DNA of 45,485 bases from Streptomyces sp. UW30. Lineage in GTDB: Bacteria > Actinomycetota > Actinomycetes > Streptomycetales > Streptomycetaceae. The stretch spans positions 925,056-970,540 of the forward strand of contig NZ_RDBN01000053.1 of NCBI RefSeq assembly GCF_008042075.1. The letters are read 5' to 3'. The notes under the pieces are model-generated. The model was given only the letters and a program-made list of their open reading frames with translations. It had not been told where the DNA came from and searched no databases. The translations under genes were made by a program, and so were the position numbers. How positions within the stretch are numbered: position 1 is the stretch's first letter; every line of letters starts with the position of its first letter. Shown in pieces: positions 1 through 7,653 of this stretch.

Positions 1-9
1 CTCCCGCCC

Positions 10-891
10 TCAGACCTTCCCGATCCCCAACGTCGTCTCCGACGGCAGCAGTCCGGAGGACAGCACCGCCACCCAGAACTCGCCGAGCAGTTCCACGAGA
101 CGGTCGACCTCCTCCCCATTGAGCGACTGCCAGGGCGCGGCGGCGAGTTGATCGGTGCGCTCCTCGACGGTGCGGCGCAGTTCGCGGCCCGCTTCCGTGG
201 CCGTACCGTCCGCGTCGACCAGCCCTCGGGCGATCAGACGGTCGCGAGCCGACTCCCATTCCCCGGCGCTCCAGCCGCGGCTTTCGAAGCGCTCGACGGA
301 CGCTGCGCCTATCGCGGCGAAGGACACGAGCGACTCGACGGGGTCCAGTCCGGCCACCATCAGGGCCGCTATGTGACCGTCGCCGCGATGCTCCCGCAGG
401 ATCGTCGCCGCGTGCCAGAGCTGGAGGTGTGGGGCCCCCGGCCAGTCCAGCGCGGCGTTGGCCGCGGCGAGCGGGCGGCCGGCCGTGTTCGCCGCCTCGG
501 CCGCGCGACGGACGAGGGCGGCGACCTCCGCCAACTCGGGGCTGCCCGTCCGGTCACCGAATATCGCGCGGTAGGCCCGGTCGACCCCGCGCTCCCGCGC
601 CCTCAGTACGGCCTCGGGGCTTGCGATCTTCCAAGCGGGGTCGATGTGTTCGGCGACCATGCGCGGACTGAAGCTGTAGAACGCCGACGCTACGCTCCGC
701 GCACCGACCGGCCCCAACGGCGCGGCCCGGTACGGGAAGTAGCTCGGCCAGCGCTCCTCGGTGCCGTAACCGAGTGCGGCGGCCTCCTCGAAGACCTCCG
801 GCGCGTAGTACAGCACCGCGTGCAGCGGCTCCAGCAGATGCCAGAGCTGTCGCACCCGACCTGACTCCATACCGCCGTCGTGCTCCACCAT
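10..891 (-). CDS. SCO6745-type helix-turn-helix-like protein
   Basis: Predicted cytosolic protein of 293 aa resembling the actinobacterial SCO6745 family, whose role is not established. The start at 891 is chosen because a strong GGGGGAG lies 7 nt before the ATG; further in-frame start codons upstream lack a ribosome site. The N-terminal half contains the family-like stretch LHAVLYYAPEVFEEAAALGY and a second block around FYSFSPRMV; the C-terminal part (EWESARDRLIARGLVDADG followed by TEAGRELR) looks like a winged-helix wing seen in MarR-like proteins. No signal peptide or membrane segment is visible. It is divergent from the TetR gene at 1081 across a 189-bp gap whose palindrome overlaps its predicted promoter, so it is probably the target of that repressor. 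The family call is from remembered sequence pattern only. Confidence 0.72.
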   Translation of the reverse strand: MVEHDGGMESGRVRQLWHLLEPLHAVLYYAPEVFEEAAALGYGTEERWPSYFPYRAAPLGPVGARSVASAFYSFSPRMVAEHIDPAWKIASPEAVLRARERGVDRAYRAIFGDRTGSPELAEVAALVRRAAEAANTAGRPLAAANAALDWPGAPHLQLWHAATILREHRGDGHIAALMVAGLDPVESLVSFAAIGAASVERFESRGWSAGEWESARDRLIARGLVDADGTATEAGRELRRTVEERTDQLAAAPWQSLNGEEVDRLVELLGEFWVAVLSSGLLPSETTLGIGKV

Positions 892-970
892 GACGCGACT
901 CCCCCTGTTCGAGACCTCGGGATCGATCCCCCGACCCGCGCAACCGCCCACTGCCAACCACCGAGCGGGA

Positions 971-1000
971 ATCCATACCCCGCAACTTGACACTGACAAG
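971..1000 (-). promoter_or_regulatory. Promoter of the SCO6745-type gene with overlapping TetR-type operator
   Basis: On the minus strand a -35 TTGTCA (999-994) and a -10 TATGGA (977-972) are separated by 16 nt. The -35 lies inside a 15-bp near-perfect palindrome CTTGACACTGACAAG (986-1000), of the form CTTGnCAnTGnCAAG. The position suggests repression by the divergent TetR protein; binding is inferred. Confidence 0.5.
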
Positions 1001-1018
1001 ATTGCCCGACCCCACCAG

Positions 1019-1062
1019 AACTTGTCAACGCCTAAATCCCGAAAACTTGTCGCCGCCTAGAT
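1019..1062. repeat. Two 19-bp direct repeats before the tetR start
   Basis: AACTTGTCaaCGCCTAaAT (1019-1037) and AACTTGTCgcCGCCTAgAT (1044-1062) agree at 16 of 19 positions and are spaced by 25 bp. Both contain CTTGTC, the half-site of the palindrome at 986-1000. The second ends in a possible -10 (TAGATT, 1058-1063) for tetR. They may be extra operator half-sites for autoregulation. Confidence 0.5.
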
Positions 1063-1080
1063 TGCGCGTACCCTGCTCCC

Positions 1081-1731
1081 ATGACGCAGCAGACCTCTCC
1101 TCGCCGCCCGTACCACCACGGCGACCTGCGCCGAGCCATCCTCACCACCGCACTGGACGTCATCGCCACCGACGGCCCGTCCGCACTCAGCCTGCGTGAC
1201 TTGGCCCGCCGCGCCGGTGTCTCGCACGCGGCGCCGGCCCATCACTTCCGGGATCGCACCGGACTGCTCACGGCGATCGCCGCCGAGGGGTTCGGGCTGC
1301 TGGCGACCGCGCTCATCGAGGCCGCGGACCTGAGGGACGCGGGCGTTCGCTACGTCCGCTTCGCGCGCGAACACCCCGCGCACTTCCAGGTGATGTTCAC
1401 GCCCGAACTGCTGCGCACCGACGACCTGGAGCTGACCACGGCCCGCGCCCTCGCGGGCGACGCCCTGCGCGGCGCCGTCTCTCTCGTACACCCCGAGGAA
1501 CTCGGCATCGACACCCGCATGGCCGGAGTCGCCGCCTGGTCCCTGGCGCACGGCTTCGCCACGCTGCTCCTCAGCCACAACCTGGACGGCCCGGTCGGCG
1601 ACCAGGACGCCGAGGAGGTGTTCCGGACGCTGGCGACGAGCTGTTCCGCAACACAGCCTGAACGAGCCTCCCGAACACCACCTGAACGAGCCTCCCGGGC
1701 GAACCTGGAACGGACAGCGGCCGACGCTTGA
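1081..1731 (+). CDS. TetR/AcrR family repressor
   Basis: A 216-aa DNA-binding repressor. The N-terminal TetR helix-turn-helix is clear at about residues 14-62: a first helix with ALDVIATDG, then LSLRDLARRAGVSHAAPAHHF and the start of helix 4. The C-terminal ligand domain (about 75-190) contains FAREHPAHFQVMF and AAWSLAHGFATLLL, typical of the WHG-type TetR C-terminal domain. The ATG at 1081 is the only reasonable start. The last 25 residues are an unusual tail with a repeated ERASR motif, encoded by a 17-bp direct repeat (1657-1673 and 1681-1697). The stop codon is embedded in a SoxR-like box serving the next gene. Likely targets are the divergent SCO6745-type gene and itself; the ligand is unknown. 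Confidence 0.88.
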   Translation: MTQQTSPRRPYHHGDLRRAILTTALDVIATDGPSALSLRDLARRAGVSHAAPAHHFRDRTGLLTAIAAEGFGLLATALIEAADLRDAGVRYVRFAREHPAHFQVMFTPELLRTDDLELTTARALAGDALRGAVSLVHPEELGIDTRMAGVAAWSLAHGFATLLLSHNLDGPVGDQDAEEVFRTLATSCSATQPERASRTPPERASRANLERTAADA

Positions 1732-1758
1732 CCTCAAGTCCGCTTGAGGTCCCAGAGT
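1728..1758 (+). promoter_or_regulatory. SoxR/MerR-type promoter and operator
   Basis: The sequence contains CCTCAAGTCCGCTTGAGG (1732-1749; with flanking bases a perfect 9-bp inverted repeat around TCCG). It has the same 7-4-7 layout and the same arms as the classical SoxR box CCTCAAGTTAACTTGAGG. It starts inside a -35 TTGACC (1728-1733), and CAGAGT (1753-1758) sits at the stretched 19-bp spacing typical of MerR-family promoters. A transcript would begin near 1765-1766, giving a leaderless message from the ATG at 1766. The regulator is not encoded in the window. Confidence 0.65.
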
Positions 1759-1765
1759 GATCCGC

Positions 1766-2179
1766 ATGACCACCGAAACCGCGCACACGGCCGCCGCGCA
1801 GTCGGACCGCCGGGCCATCGCCGAGGTCGTCGCCACCGTCGAGCGCACCCAGCGGGCCAAGGACCCCGACGGCTTCCTCGCCCTCTTCCACTCCGACGCC
1901 GTGTGGACCACCGGCCACGGCAAGGTCCTCATCGGCCTCGACGCCATCGCCGAGTTCACCCGCGCCGTGCTGCCCAACGCGACCTGGGACGGCGATGTCA
2001 CCTACGAGGCGATGCACACGCAGTTCCTGCGGCCCGATGTGGCAGCCGTCAAGGTCCGGCAGGTCTACCACTCACCACAGGGCGACACGGAGGGCGCTCC
2101 GCTGTACGTCATGACCAAGCAGGACGACGGCAGATGGCTGCTGCACGCCTGCCAGAACACCGAGGTACACGTCGACTAG
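1766..2179 (+). CDS. SgcJ/EcaC-type SnoaL-like (NTF2-fold) protein
   Basis: A small protein of about 137 aa with the cone-shaped NTF2/SnoaL fold of the SgcJ/EcaC and DUF4440 groups. Supporting stretches are AIAEVVATVERTQRAKDPDGF, LFHSDAVWTTGHG, a central IGLDAIAEF and the final strand DDGRWLLHACQNTEV. No catalytic residue can be assigned. The ATG at 1766 is preferred because the SoxR/MerR-type promoter just upstream would start transcription almost exactly there. A GTG at 1757, preceded by GAGG (1745-1748), is the alternative and would add three residues. The SoxR-like box suggests induction by redox-active compounds, in keeping with small oxidoreductase-like proteins in the SoxR regulon of S. 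coelicolor (established knowledge); this member being SoxR-controlled is inference. It converges on mfd with a 47-bp gap. Confidence 0.8.
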   Translation: MTTETAHTAAAQSDRRAIAEVVATVERTQRAKDPDGFLALFHSDAVWTTGHGKVLIGLDAIAEFTRAVLPNATWDGDVTYEAMHTQFLRPDVAAVKVRQVYHSPQGDTEGAPLYVMTKQDDGRWLLHACQNTEVHVD

Positions 2180-2226
2180 ACCGACCGCCGGCCCGGTCTG
2201 GCCTGGCCCGGCCGGCCGGCCCCGAA

Positions 2227-5200
2227 TCAAGACCCCAGAATCGACGCCAGGAACTCCCCCACCCACCCGAGCAACTCCCGCCCGACCAGCGGCTTCCCGC
2301 CCACCTTCGCGGTCTTCGGGCGCGGCACCAGCACCTGGTGCACCGCCGGCTTGATGACGGTGCCCGGGTACAGGCGCTTGAGCCTGAGCTCCTGGGACTC
2401 CCGCAACTCCACCGGCGCGAAGCGGATGTTGTTGCCCTGCAGGACGATCTCGCCGACTCCGCACGCGCGTGCCAGCATGCGCAGGCCGGCCACCAGGAGG
2501 AGGTTCTCGACCGGCTCGGGCAACTTGCCGTAGCGGTCTACGAGTTCCTCGCGGACGGACTTGACGTCCTCCTCCGTGTTGGCGGAGGCGATGGCGCGGT
2601 AGGCCTGCAACCGGAGCCGCTCGCCGGGCGCGTAGTCGTGCGGGACGTGCGCGTCGACCGGGAGCTCGATCTTGACCTCCAGCGGCGGCTCCTCCTCGAC
2701 ACCGCCCTCCAGAGAGGCGCGGTAGTCCGCGACCGCCTCGCCGACCATACGGACGTACAGGTCGAAGCCGACCCCCGCGATGTGGCCGGACTGCTCACCG
2801 CCCAGCAGATTGCCGGCGCCGCGGATCTCCAGGTCCTTCATCGCCACGTACATGCCCGCGCCCATCTCCGTGTGCTGGGCGATGGTGGCGAGGCGCTCGT
2901 GGGCGGTCTCGGTCAGCGGCTTCTCCGGCGGGTACAGGAAGTACGCGTACCCACGCTCGCGCCCACGCCCCACCCGGCCGCGCAGCTGGTGCAGCTGGGA
3001 CAGGCCGAAGTTGTCGCCGCGCTCGACGATCAGGGTGTTGGCGTTGGAGATGTCGATGCCGGACTCGACGATCGTCGTCGAGACGAGCACGTCGAACTTC
3101 TTCTCCCAGAAGTCGACGACCACCTGCTCCAGCGCCGTCTCCGACATCTGGCCGTGCGCCGTCGCGATGCGTGCCTCGGGGACGATCTCGCGCAGGCGCG
3201 CGGCCGCGCGGTCGATCGACTCGACGCGGTTGTGGATGTAGAAGACCTGGCCCTCGCGCAGCAGTTCGCGGCGGATCGCGGCGCCGATCTGCTTCTCCTC
3301 GTACGGTCCGACGAAGGTCAGGACCGGATGCCGCTCCTCCGGCGGAGTCGTGATCGTCGACATCTCACGGATGCCGGTGACCGCCATCTCCAGGGTTCTG
3401 GGGATCGGGGTGGCGGACATCGTCAGGACGTCGACGTTGGCGCGCAGCTTCTTCAGCTGTTCCTTGTGCTCGACGCCGAAGCGCTGCTCCTCGTCGACGA
3501 TGACCAGGCCCAGGTCCTTGAACTTGGTCTCCGACGAGAACAGGCGGTGCGTGCCGATCACGATGTCCACCGAGCCTTCGCGCAGGCCCTCCAGGGAGGC
3601 CTTCGCCTCGGTGTCGGTCTGGAACCGGGACAGGGCGCGCACGTTGACCGGGAACTGCGAGTAGCGCTCGGAGAACGTCCCGAAGTGCTGCTGCACCAGC
3701 AGCGTCGTAGGTACGAGGACGGCGACCTGCTTGCCGTCCTGCACCGCCTTGAACGCGGCCCGCACCGCGATCTCCGTCTTGCCGTAACCGACGTCGCCGC
3801 AGATCAGACGGTCCATCGGGACCGACTTCTCCATGTCCTCCTTGACCTCGGCGATGGTCGTCAGCTGGTCGGGGGTCTCGACGTACGGGAACGCGTCCTC
3901 CAGCTCGCGCTGCCAGGGGGTGTCCGAGCCGAAGGCATGCCCCGGCGCCGCCATGCGCGCGCTGTACAGCTTGATCAGGTCGGCCGCGATCTCCTTGACG
4001 GCCTTCTTGGCGCGCGCCTTGGTCTTCGTCCAGTCGGCGCCGCCCAGGCGGTGCAGCGTGGGGGCCTCGCCACCGACGTACTTGGTGATCTGCTCCAGCT
4101 GGTCGGTGGGGATGTACAGCCGGTCGCCCGGCTGGCCTCGCTTGGCGGGGGCGTACTCGACGACGAGGTACTCGCGCGTGGCGCCCTGGACGGTGCGCTG
4201 CACCATCTCGATGTAACGGCCGACGCCGTGCTGCTCGTGGACGATGTAGTCGCCCGTCTCCAGGGTGAGCGGGTCGATGGTCTTGCGGCGGCGGGCCGGC
4301 ATCCGGGCGCCGTCCTTGCCTGCCGCCTTCTGGCCGGACAGGTCGGTCTCGGTCAGCACGGCCAGCCTGAGCGCCGGATCCACGAAGCCGTAGTCGATCG
4401 AGCCGCAGGCGACATGGACGACGGACGGGGAGATCTCCCCGAGGTCCGCTTCCAGGCGGGCCGCCACGCCCTCGGTGCCGAGCACCTCGACCGTGCGGGC
4501 CGCGGGGCCGTGCGCCTCGGTCACGAAGACCGTGCGCCAGCCGTCGGCGAGCCAGCCCTTGGTGTCGGCGAGGGCCTTGGCGGTGTCGCCGCGGTACGAC
4601 TCGGGGGCGTGCATGCCGAGCTTGAGGGTGTCCGCGTCGAGCGTCTCGTCAGCGGCGAACGGCGACACCGACCACCACATCATGTCCAGCTCGCGTGCCC
4701 GGTCACGGACGTCCGCGATGGACCACAGGGACGCCGCGCCGACGTCGATGGGTGCCTCGCCGCCGCCGGCCGTGGCGGCCCAGGACGCCTGGAGGAACTC
4801 CTGCGAGGTCGCGACGAGATCGGAGGCACGCGTGCGTACCCGTTCCGGATCGCATACGACCGTCATGGCGCCCTTGGGCAGGACGTCGAGCAGCAGCTCC
4901 ATGTCGTCGACGAGGACCGGCGCCAGGGACTCCATGCCCTCGACCGCGATGCCCTCGGCGATCTTGCCGAGCAGTTCGCCGAGCTCGGGGTGCTCCTCGG
5001 CGAGAGCACGCGCGCGTGCGCGGACGTCATCGGTGAGCAGCAGCTCGCGGCAGGGCGGCGCCCACAGGCCGTGCTCGGCGACTTCGAGGGAGCGCTGGTC
5101 GGCGACCTTGAAGTAGCGGATCTCCTCGATGTCGTCGCCCCAGAACTCGATGCGCAGGGGGTGTTCCTCGGTGGGCGGGAAGACGTCGAGGATGCCGCCT

Positions 5201-5757
5201 CGCACGGCGAACTCGCCGCGCCTCTCGACGAGCTCCACGCGCGCGTACGCGGCGGCCGCCAGGGCGTCCACGACGGCGTTGAGGTCGGCGGTCCGGCCGG
5301 TGCGCAGGGCCACCGGCTCCAGGTCGCCGAGGCCCTTGACCTGGGGCTGAAGGACGGAACGTACGGGCGCGACGACGACGGAGACCGGGCCGGTCTCGGG
5401 GTCGTCGGAGCTGGGGTGGGCGAGGCGGCGCAGGACGGCGAGGCGACGGCCCACGGTGTCGCTGCGGGGGCTGAGGCGCTCGTGCGGGAGGGTCTCCCAG
5501 GACGGGTACTCCACCACGCCCTCCGACGGGAGGAGGGAGCGCAGGGCCGCCGCCAGGTCCTCCGCCTCACGGCCGGTCGCCGTCACCGCCAGGAGCGGGC
5601 GGTCGGTCTCGCGGGCGAGGGCGGCGATCGCGAACGGGCGCGCCGCCGGGGGGCCGACCAGGTCGACGTGCATGCGGTTGCCGTCTGCGGCCGCCGTGAT
5701 CGCTTCCGCGAGGGCGGTGTCCTTGACTACGGCGTCGAGCAGACCGTGCAGACTCAT
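2227..5757 (-). CDS. mfd: Transcription-repair coupling factor
   Basis: Mfd (1176 aa) removes RNA polymerase stalled at DNA lesions and recruits UvrA for nucleotide excision repair. The N-terminal UvrB-like region starts with MSLHGLLDAV and contains VVEYPSWETLPHERLSP. The CarD-like RNA-polymerase interaction domain follows, with TGDYIVHEQHGVGRYIEM at about residues 480-500. The SF2 translocase core has the P-loop GDVGYGKTE, the DEEQ box in VIVDEEQRFGVEH, SATPIPRT (motif III), ESGIDISNANT and QLRGRVGRG. The C-terminal domain ends with the Streptomyces-typical VGEFLASILGS. Length matches the family. The ATG at 5757 is used because it begins the conserved N-terminus; the longer open frame upstream is not Mfd-like. 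It converges on the SgcJ-type gene and is divergent from a DUF2079 gene. Confidence 0.97.
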   Translation of the reverse strand: MSLHGLLDAVVKDTALAEAITAAADGNRMHVDLVGPPAARPFAIAALARETDRPLLAVTATGREAEDLAAALRSLLPSEGVVEYPSWETLPHERLSPRSDTVGRRLAVLRRLAHPSSDDPETGPVSVVVAPVRSVLQPQVKGLGDLEPVALRTGRTADLNAVVDALAAAAYARVELVERRGEFAVRGGILDVFPPTEEHPLRIEFWGDDIEEIRYFKVADQRSLEVAEHGLWAPPCRELLLTDDVRARARALAEEHPELGELLGKIAEGIAVEGMESLAPVLVDDMELLLDVLPKGAMTVVCDPERVRTRASDLVATSQEFLQASWAATAGGGEAPIDVGAASLWSIADVRDRARELDMMWWSVSPFAADETLDADTLKLGMHAPESYRGDTAKALADTKGWLADGWRTVFVTEAHGPAARTVEVLGTEGVAARLEADLGEISPSVVHVACGSIDYGFVDPALRLAVLTETDLSGQKAAGKDGARMPARRRKTIDPLTLETGDYIVHEQHGVGRYIEMVQRTVQGATREYLVVEYAPAKRGQPGDRLYIPTDQLEQITKYVGGEAPTLHRLGGADWTKTKARAKKAVKEIAADLIKLYSARMAAPGHAFGSDTPWQRELEDAFPYVETPDQLTTIAEVKEDMEKSVPMDRLICGDVGYGKTEIAVRAAFKAVQDGKQVAVLVPTTLLVQQHFGTFSERYSQFPVNVRALSRFQTDTEAKASLEGLREGSVDIVIGTHRLFSSETKFKDLGLVIVDEEQRFGVEHKEQLKKLRANVDVLTMSATPIPRTLEMAVTGIREMSTITTPPEERHPVLTFVGPYEEKQIGAAIRRELLREGQVFYIHNRVESIDRAAARLREIVPEARIATAHGQMSETALEQVVVDFWEKKFDVLVSTTIVESGIDISNANTLIVERGDNFGLSQLHQLRGRVGRGRERGYAYFLYPPEKPLTETAHERLATIAQHTEMGAGMYVAMKDLEIRGAGNLLGGEQSGHIAGVGFDLYVRMVGEAVADYRASLEGGVEEEPPLEVKIELPVDAHVPHDYAPGERLRLQAYRAIASANTEEDVKSVREELVDRYGKLPEPVENLLLVAGLRMLARACGVGEIVLQGNNIRFAPVELRESQELRLKRLYPGTVIKPAVHQVLVPRPKTAKVGGKPLVGRELLGWVGEFLASILGS

Positions 5758-5860
5758 GGAAGGCGCTTCCGTCCGAGGAGGTGGGCAACACGAAGGGCCC
5801 GACACGCATGACGGGCCGGGTGTTCCAGCGTACGTCGCTGCGCGGGCGGGCGCCGGGGCC

Positions 5861-5869
5861 TGTGGATAA
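5861..5869 (-). promoter_or_regulatory. Single DnaA-box-like nonamer
   Basis: TTATCCACA on the minus strand is a perfect match to the classical DnaA box and close to the Streptomyces form TTGTCCACA. It lies about 105 bp upstream of mfd. A solitary site can occur by chance, so function is uncertain. Confidence 0.3.
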
Positions 5870-5940
5870 CGTCCGTTCTCCCGGTGTCCGGCGTTGACGG
5901 CACCGCCGCGTGGGACCGCCGCGGGAAGCCTGCCGTCGAC

Positions 5941-6032
5941 GCAGAGCCGCCGACGACGCAGAGCGGCCGACGACGCAGAGCGGGAGACATTGCAGAGCGG
6001 CCGACATTGCAGAGGTGCCGATGTCGGCAGAC
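5941..6032. repeat. Degenerate 17-bp tandem repeat
   Basis: The hexamer GCAGAG begins at 5941, 5958, 5975, 5992 and 6009, an exact 17-bp period, followed by a sixth variant (GCAGAC) at 6027. The consensus unit is about GCAGAGCGGCCGACGAC, with later units carrying ACATT in place of ACGAC. The period is not a multiple of three, which argues against a coding repeat. Confidence 0.75.
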
Positions 6033-6252
6033 CGGCCCACGGCGCGGACCGGCCCGGCAACGGCGAGCGGCCAGGGCCGCGACCGGTCGCCCCGCTGCCC
6101 CCACGTAAAGCTCCACGACTCCTGACGCGTCCCCGGACCCCCACATACCGGCCTCCGCCCCGCACGCCTCGGGGGACGACTGGCCCGGTTCCGGCCGGCG
6201 TGACCCCTGGCTGCTGGCCGTCGCGCTGTTCGTCGGGTACGCGATCGTCTCC

Positions 6253-7545
6253 GTGGGCCGTTACCGGCATCTGGGACAGAAGTCGTGGGATCTCGGGATA
6301 TTCGAGCAGGTCATCCGGTCGTACGCGCACCTGCAGGCGCCGATCGCCGACCTGAAGGGGCCCGGGTTCAACATCCTGGGGGATCACTTCAGCCCGGTGA
6401 CGGTGCTGCTGGCGCCGGTGTACCGGCTCTTCCCCTCGTCCATCACCCTGCTTCTCGCGCAGGCCGCGCTGTTCGCTCTCTCCGCCGTCCCGGTCACGAG
6501 GGCCGCGGCCCGGCTGCTCGGGCGGGGGCGCGGGCTCGCGATCGGTGTCGCGTACGGGCTGTCGTGGGGGCTTCAGCAGGCGGTCGACTTCGACTTCCAC
6601 GAGATCTGCTTCGCCGTACCGCTGATCGCCTTCAGCCTGGAAGCGCTGCTCGCACGGCGGTGGAGGGCCGCCCTGCTCTGGGCGATTCCGCTGGTCCTGG
6701 TGAAGGAGGACCTGGGCTTCACCTTGACGGCTCTCGCCCTGGTCGTCGCCTGGCGTGCGCGCCAGGAATCCACGCGCGCGACCCGGTACGCGCTCGGCGT
6801 CGCCGTGTTCGGTGTGGTGGCCCTCGCGGCGACCCTGCTGCTGGTCATACCGAGCTTCAACTCCGCCGGCGGCTACGACTACTGGAACAAGGTGAGCGAG
6901 TCGGGCGGCGGCGGTCCCTTCGACGGCCTCGACACCAAGCTCCGCACAGTGGCCTGGCTCCTCATCCCCACCTCCGGACTGCTCGCCCTGCGCTCCCCCG
7001 TCCTGCTCGTCGCCCTGCCCACCATCGGCTGGCGTTTCGTCTCCTCGTATCCGCAGTACTGGGGCACCGACTGGCACTACAACGCCGTCCTGATGCCCAT
7101 CGTCACCTTCGCGCTCGTCGACGCCCTCGTCAGCACCCGGCACAGCACGCGCGCGTGGCTGCGCTCGTACGTCCAGCACCTGCCCGCAGCCGTCGCGGCC
7201 GCCTCCCTCGCGCTGACCACCTCGCTGCCGCTGGCCGCGCTGACCGAGAGCGAGATCTACCGCAAGCCCGCGCGCGTGAGCGCCATCGAGCGGCTCCTCG
7301 CCGAGGTGCCCGACAACGCCTCCGTCGAGGCGAACATCGCCCCGATCAGCCGGCTCACCTCGCGCTGCCGGGTCTTCTGGGTGAGCAATACGCAAGGCAT
7401 TAACCCCGACTTCATCGCCCTCGACAACTCCCGCAAGCGCTATCGCGACGTCGAGGCCTACGCCCGGACCCTGCACCCGCGCGCCCAGTACGCCATCAAG
7501 GGCACCGCCTACGGAGTCGTACTGCTGGAGCGCCGGACGGGATAG
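6253..7545 (+). CDS. DUF2079 polytopic membrane protein, true start uncertain
   Basis: A predicted membrane protein of the DUF2079 family; function unknown, although the fold resembles polyprenyl-phosphate-dependent glycosyltransferases. From GTG 6253 it has 430 aa. Typical blocks are SWDLGIFEQVIRSYAHL, GPGFNILGDHFSPV, DFDFHEICFAVPLIAFSLEA, VKEDLGFT and a C-terminal soluble part with TSRCRVFW. About nine hydrophobic segments are visible. Codons before the GTG continue the same frame and encode PWLLAVALFVGYAIVSVGRY, which looks like the family's first membrane helix. Between the in-frame stop at 6106-6108 and 6253 there is no ATG, GTG or TTG. The real start is therefore a non-canonical codon, or the 5' end has been altered. 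It converges on the ABC permease with a very strong terminator between them. Confidence 0.8.
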   Translation: MGRYRHLGQKSWDLGIFEQVIRSYAHLQAPIADLKGPGFNILGDHFSPVTVLLAPVYRLFPSSITLLLAQAALFALSAVPVTRAAARLLGRGRGLAIGVAYGLSWGLQQAVDFDFHEICFAVPLIAFSLEALLARRWRAALLWAIPLVLVKEDLGFTLTALALVVAWRARQESTRATRYALGVAVFGVVALAATLLLVIPSFNSAGGYDYWNKVSESGGGGPFDGLDTKLRTVAWLLIPTSGLLALRSPVLLVALPTIGWRFVSSYPQYWGTDWHYNAVLMPIVTFALVDALVSTRHSTRAWLRSYVQHLPAAVAAASLALTTSLPLAALTESEIYRKPARVSAIERLLAEVPDNASVEANIAPISRLTSRCRVFWVSNTQGINPDFIALDNSRKRYRDVEAYARTLHPRAQYAIKGTAYGVVLLERRTG

Positions 7546-7565
7546 CAGCAGGACCCGCATACGTC

Positions 7566-7604
7566 CGGGCCCGGTCCGGAGGTGAAACCTCCGGACCGGG
7601 CCCG
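7566..7604. terminator. Bidirectional terminator
   Basis: A perfect 18-bp stem (7566-7583 with 7587-7604) closed by the 3-nt loop GAA lies between the convergent DUF2079 and ABC permease genes. There is no U-tract, as is usual in Streptomyces. Confidence 0.9.
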
Positions 7605-7653
7605 TCCCCCGCAACCCCCGTGTGCGGTGGCTACTCGGCGGCTCCTCGCCCGG

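Larger units (their letters stand above)
5758..6252. other. Gap between mfd and the DUF2079 gene
   Basis: This 495-bp divergent gap holds the mfd leader. The leader contains a GGCCCG/CGGGCC hairpin (5796-5801 and 5812-5817), a single DnaA-box-like nonamer and an array of 17-bp repeats. From 6109 it also holds an open frame without ATG, GTG or TTG that runs in frame into the DUF2079 gene and encodes an extra hydrophobic segment. No recognisable extra gene was seen. Confidence 0.6.

Noticed and set aside
2180..2226. Terminator between the SgcJ-type gene and mfd
   Set aside because: The GGCC/CCGG-rich stretch gives only short, competing stems; no clear hairpin could be chosen.
1744..5811. Very long open frame (1355 codons) antisense to mfd
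   Set aside because: It results from high GC at codon third positions; the translation is low-complexity Arg/Gly/Val and Mfd on the other strand is unmistakable.
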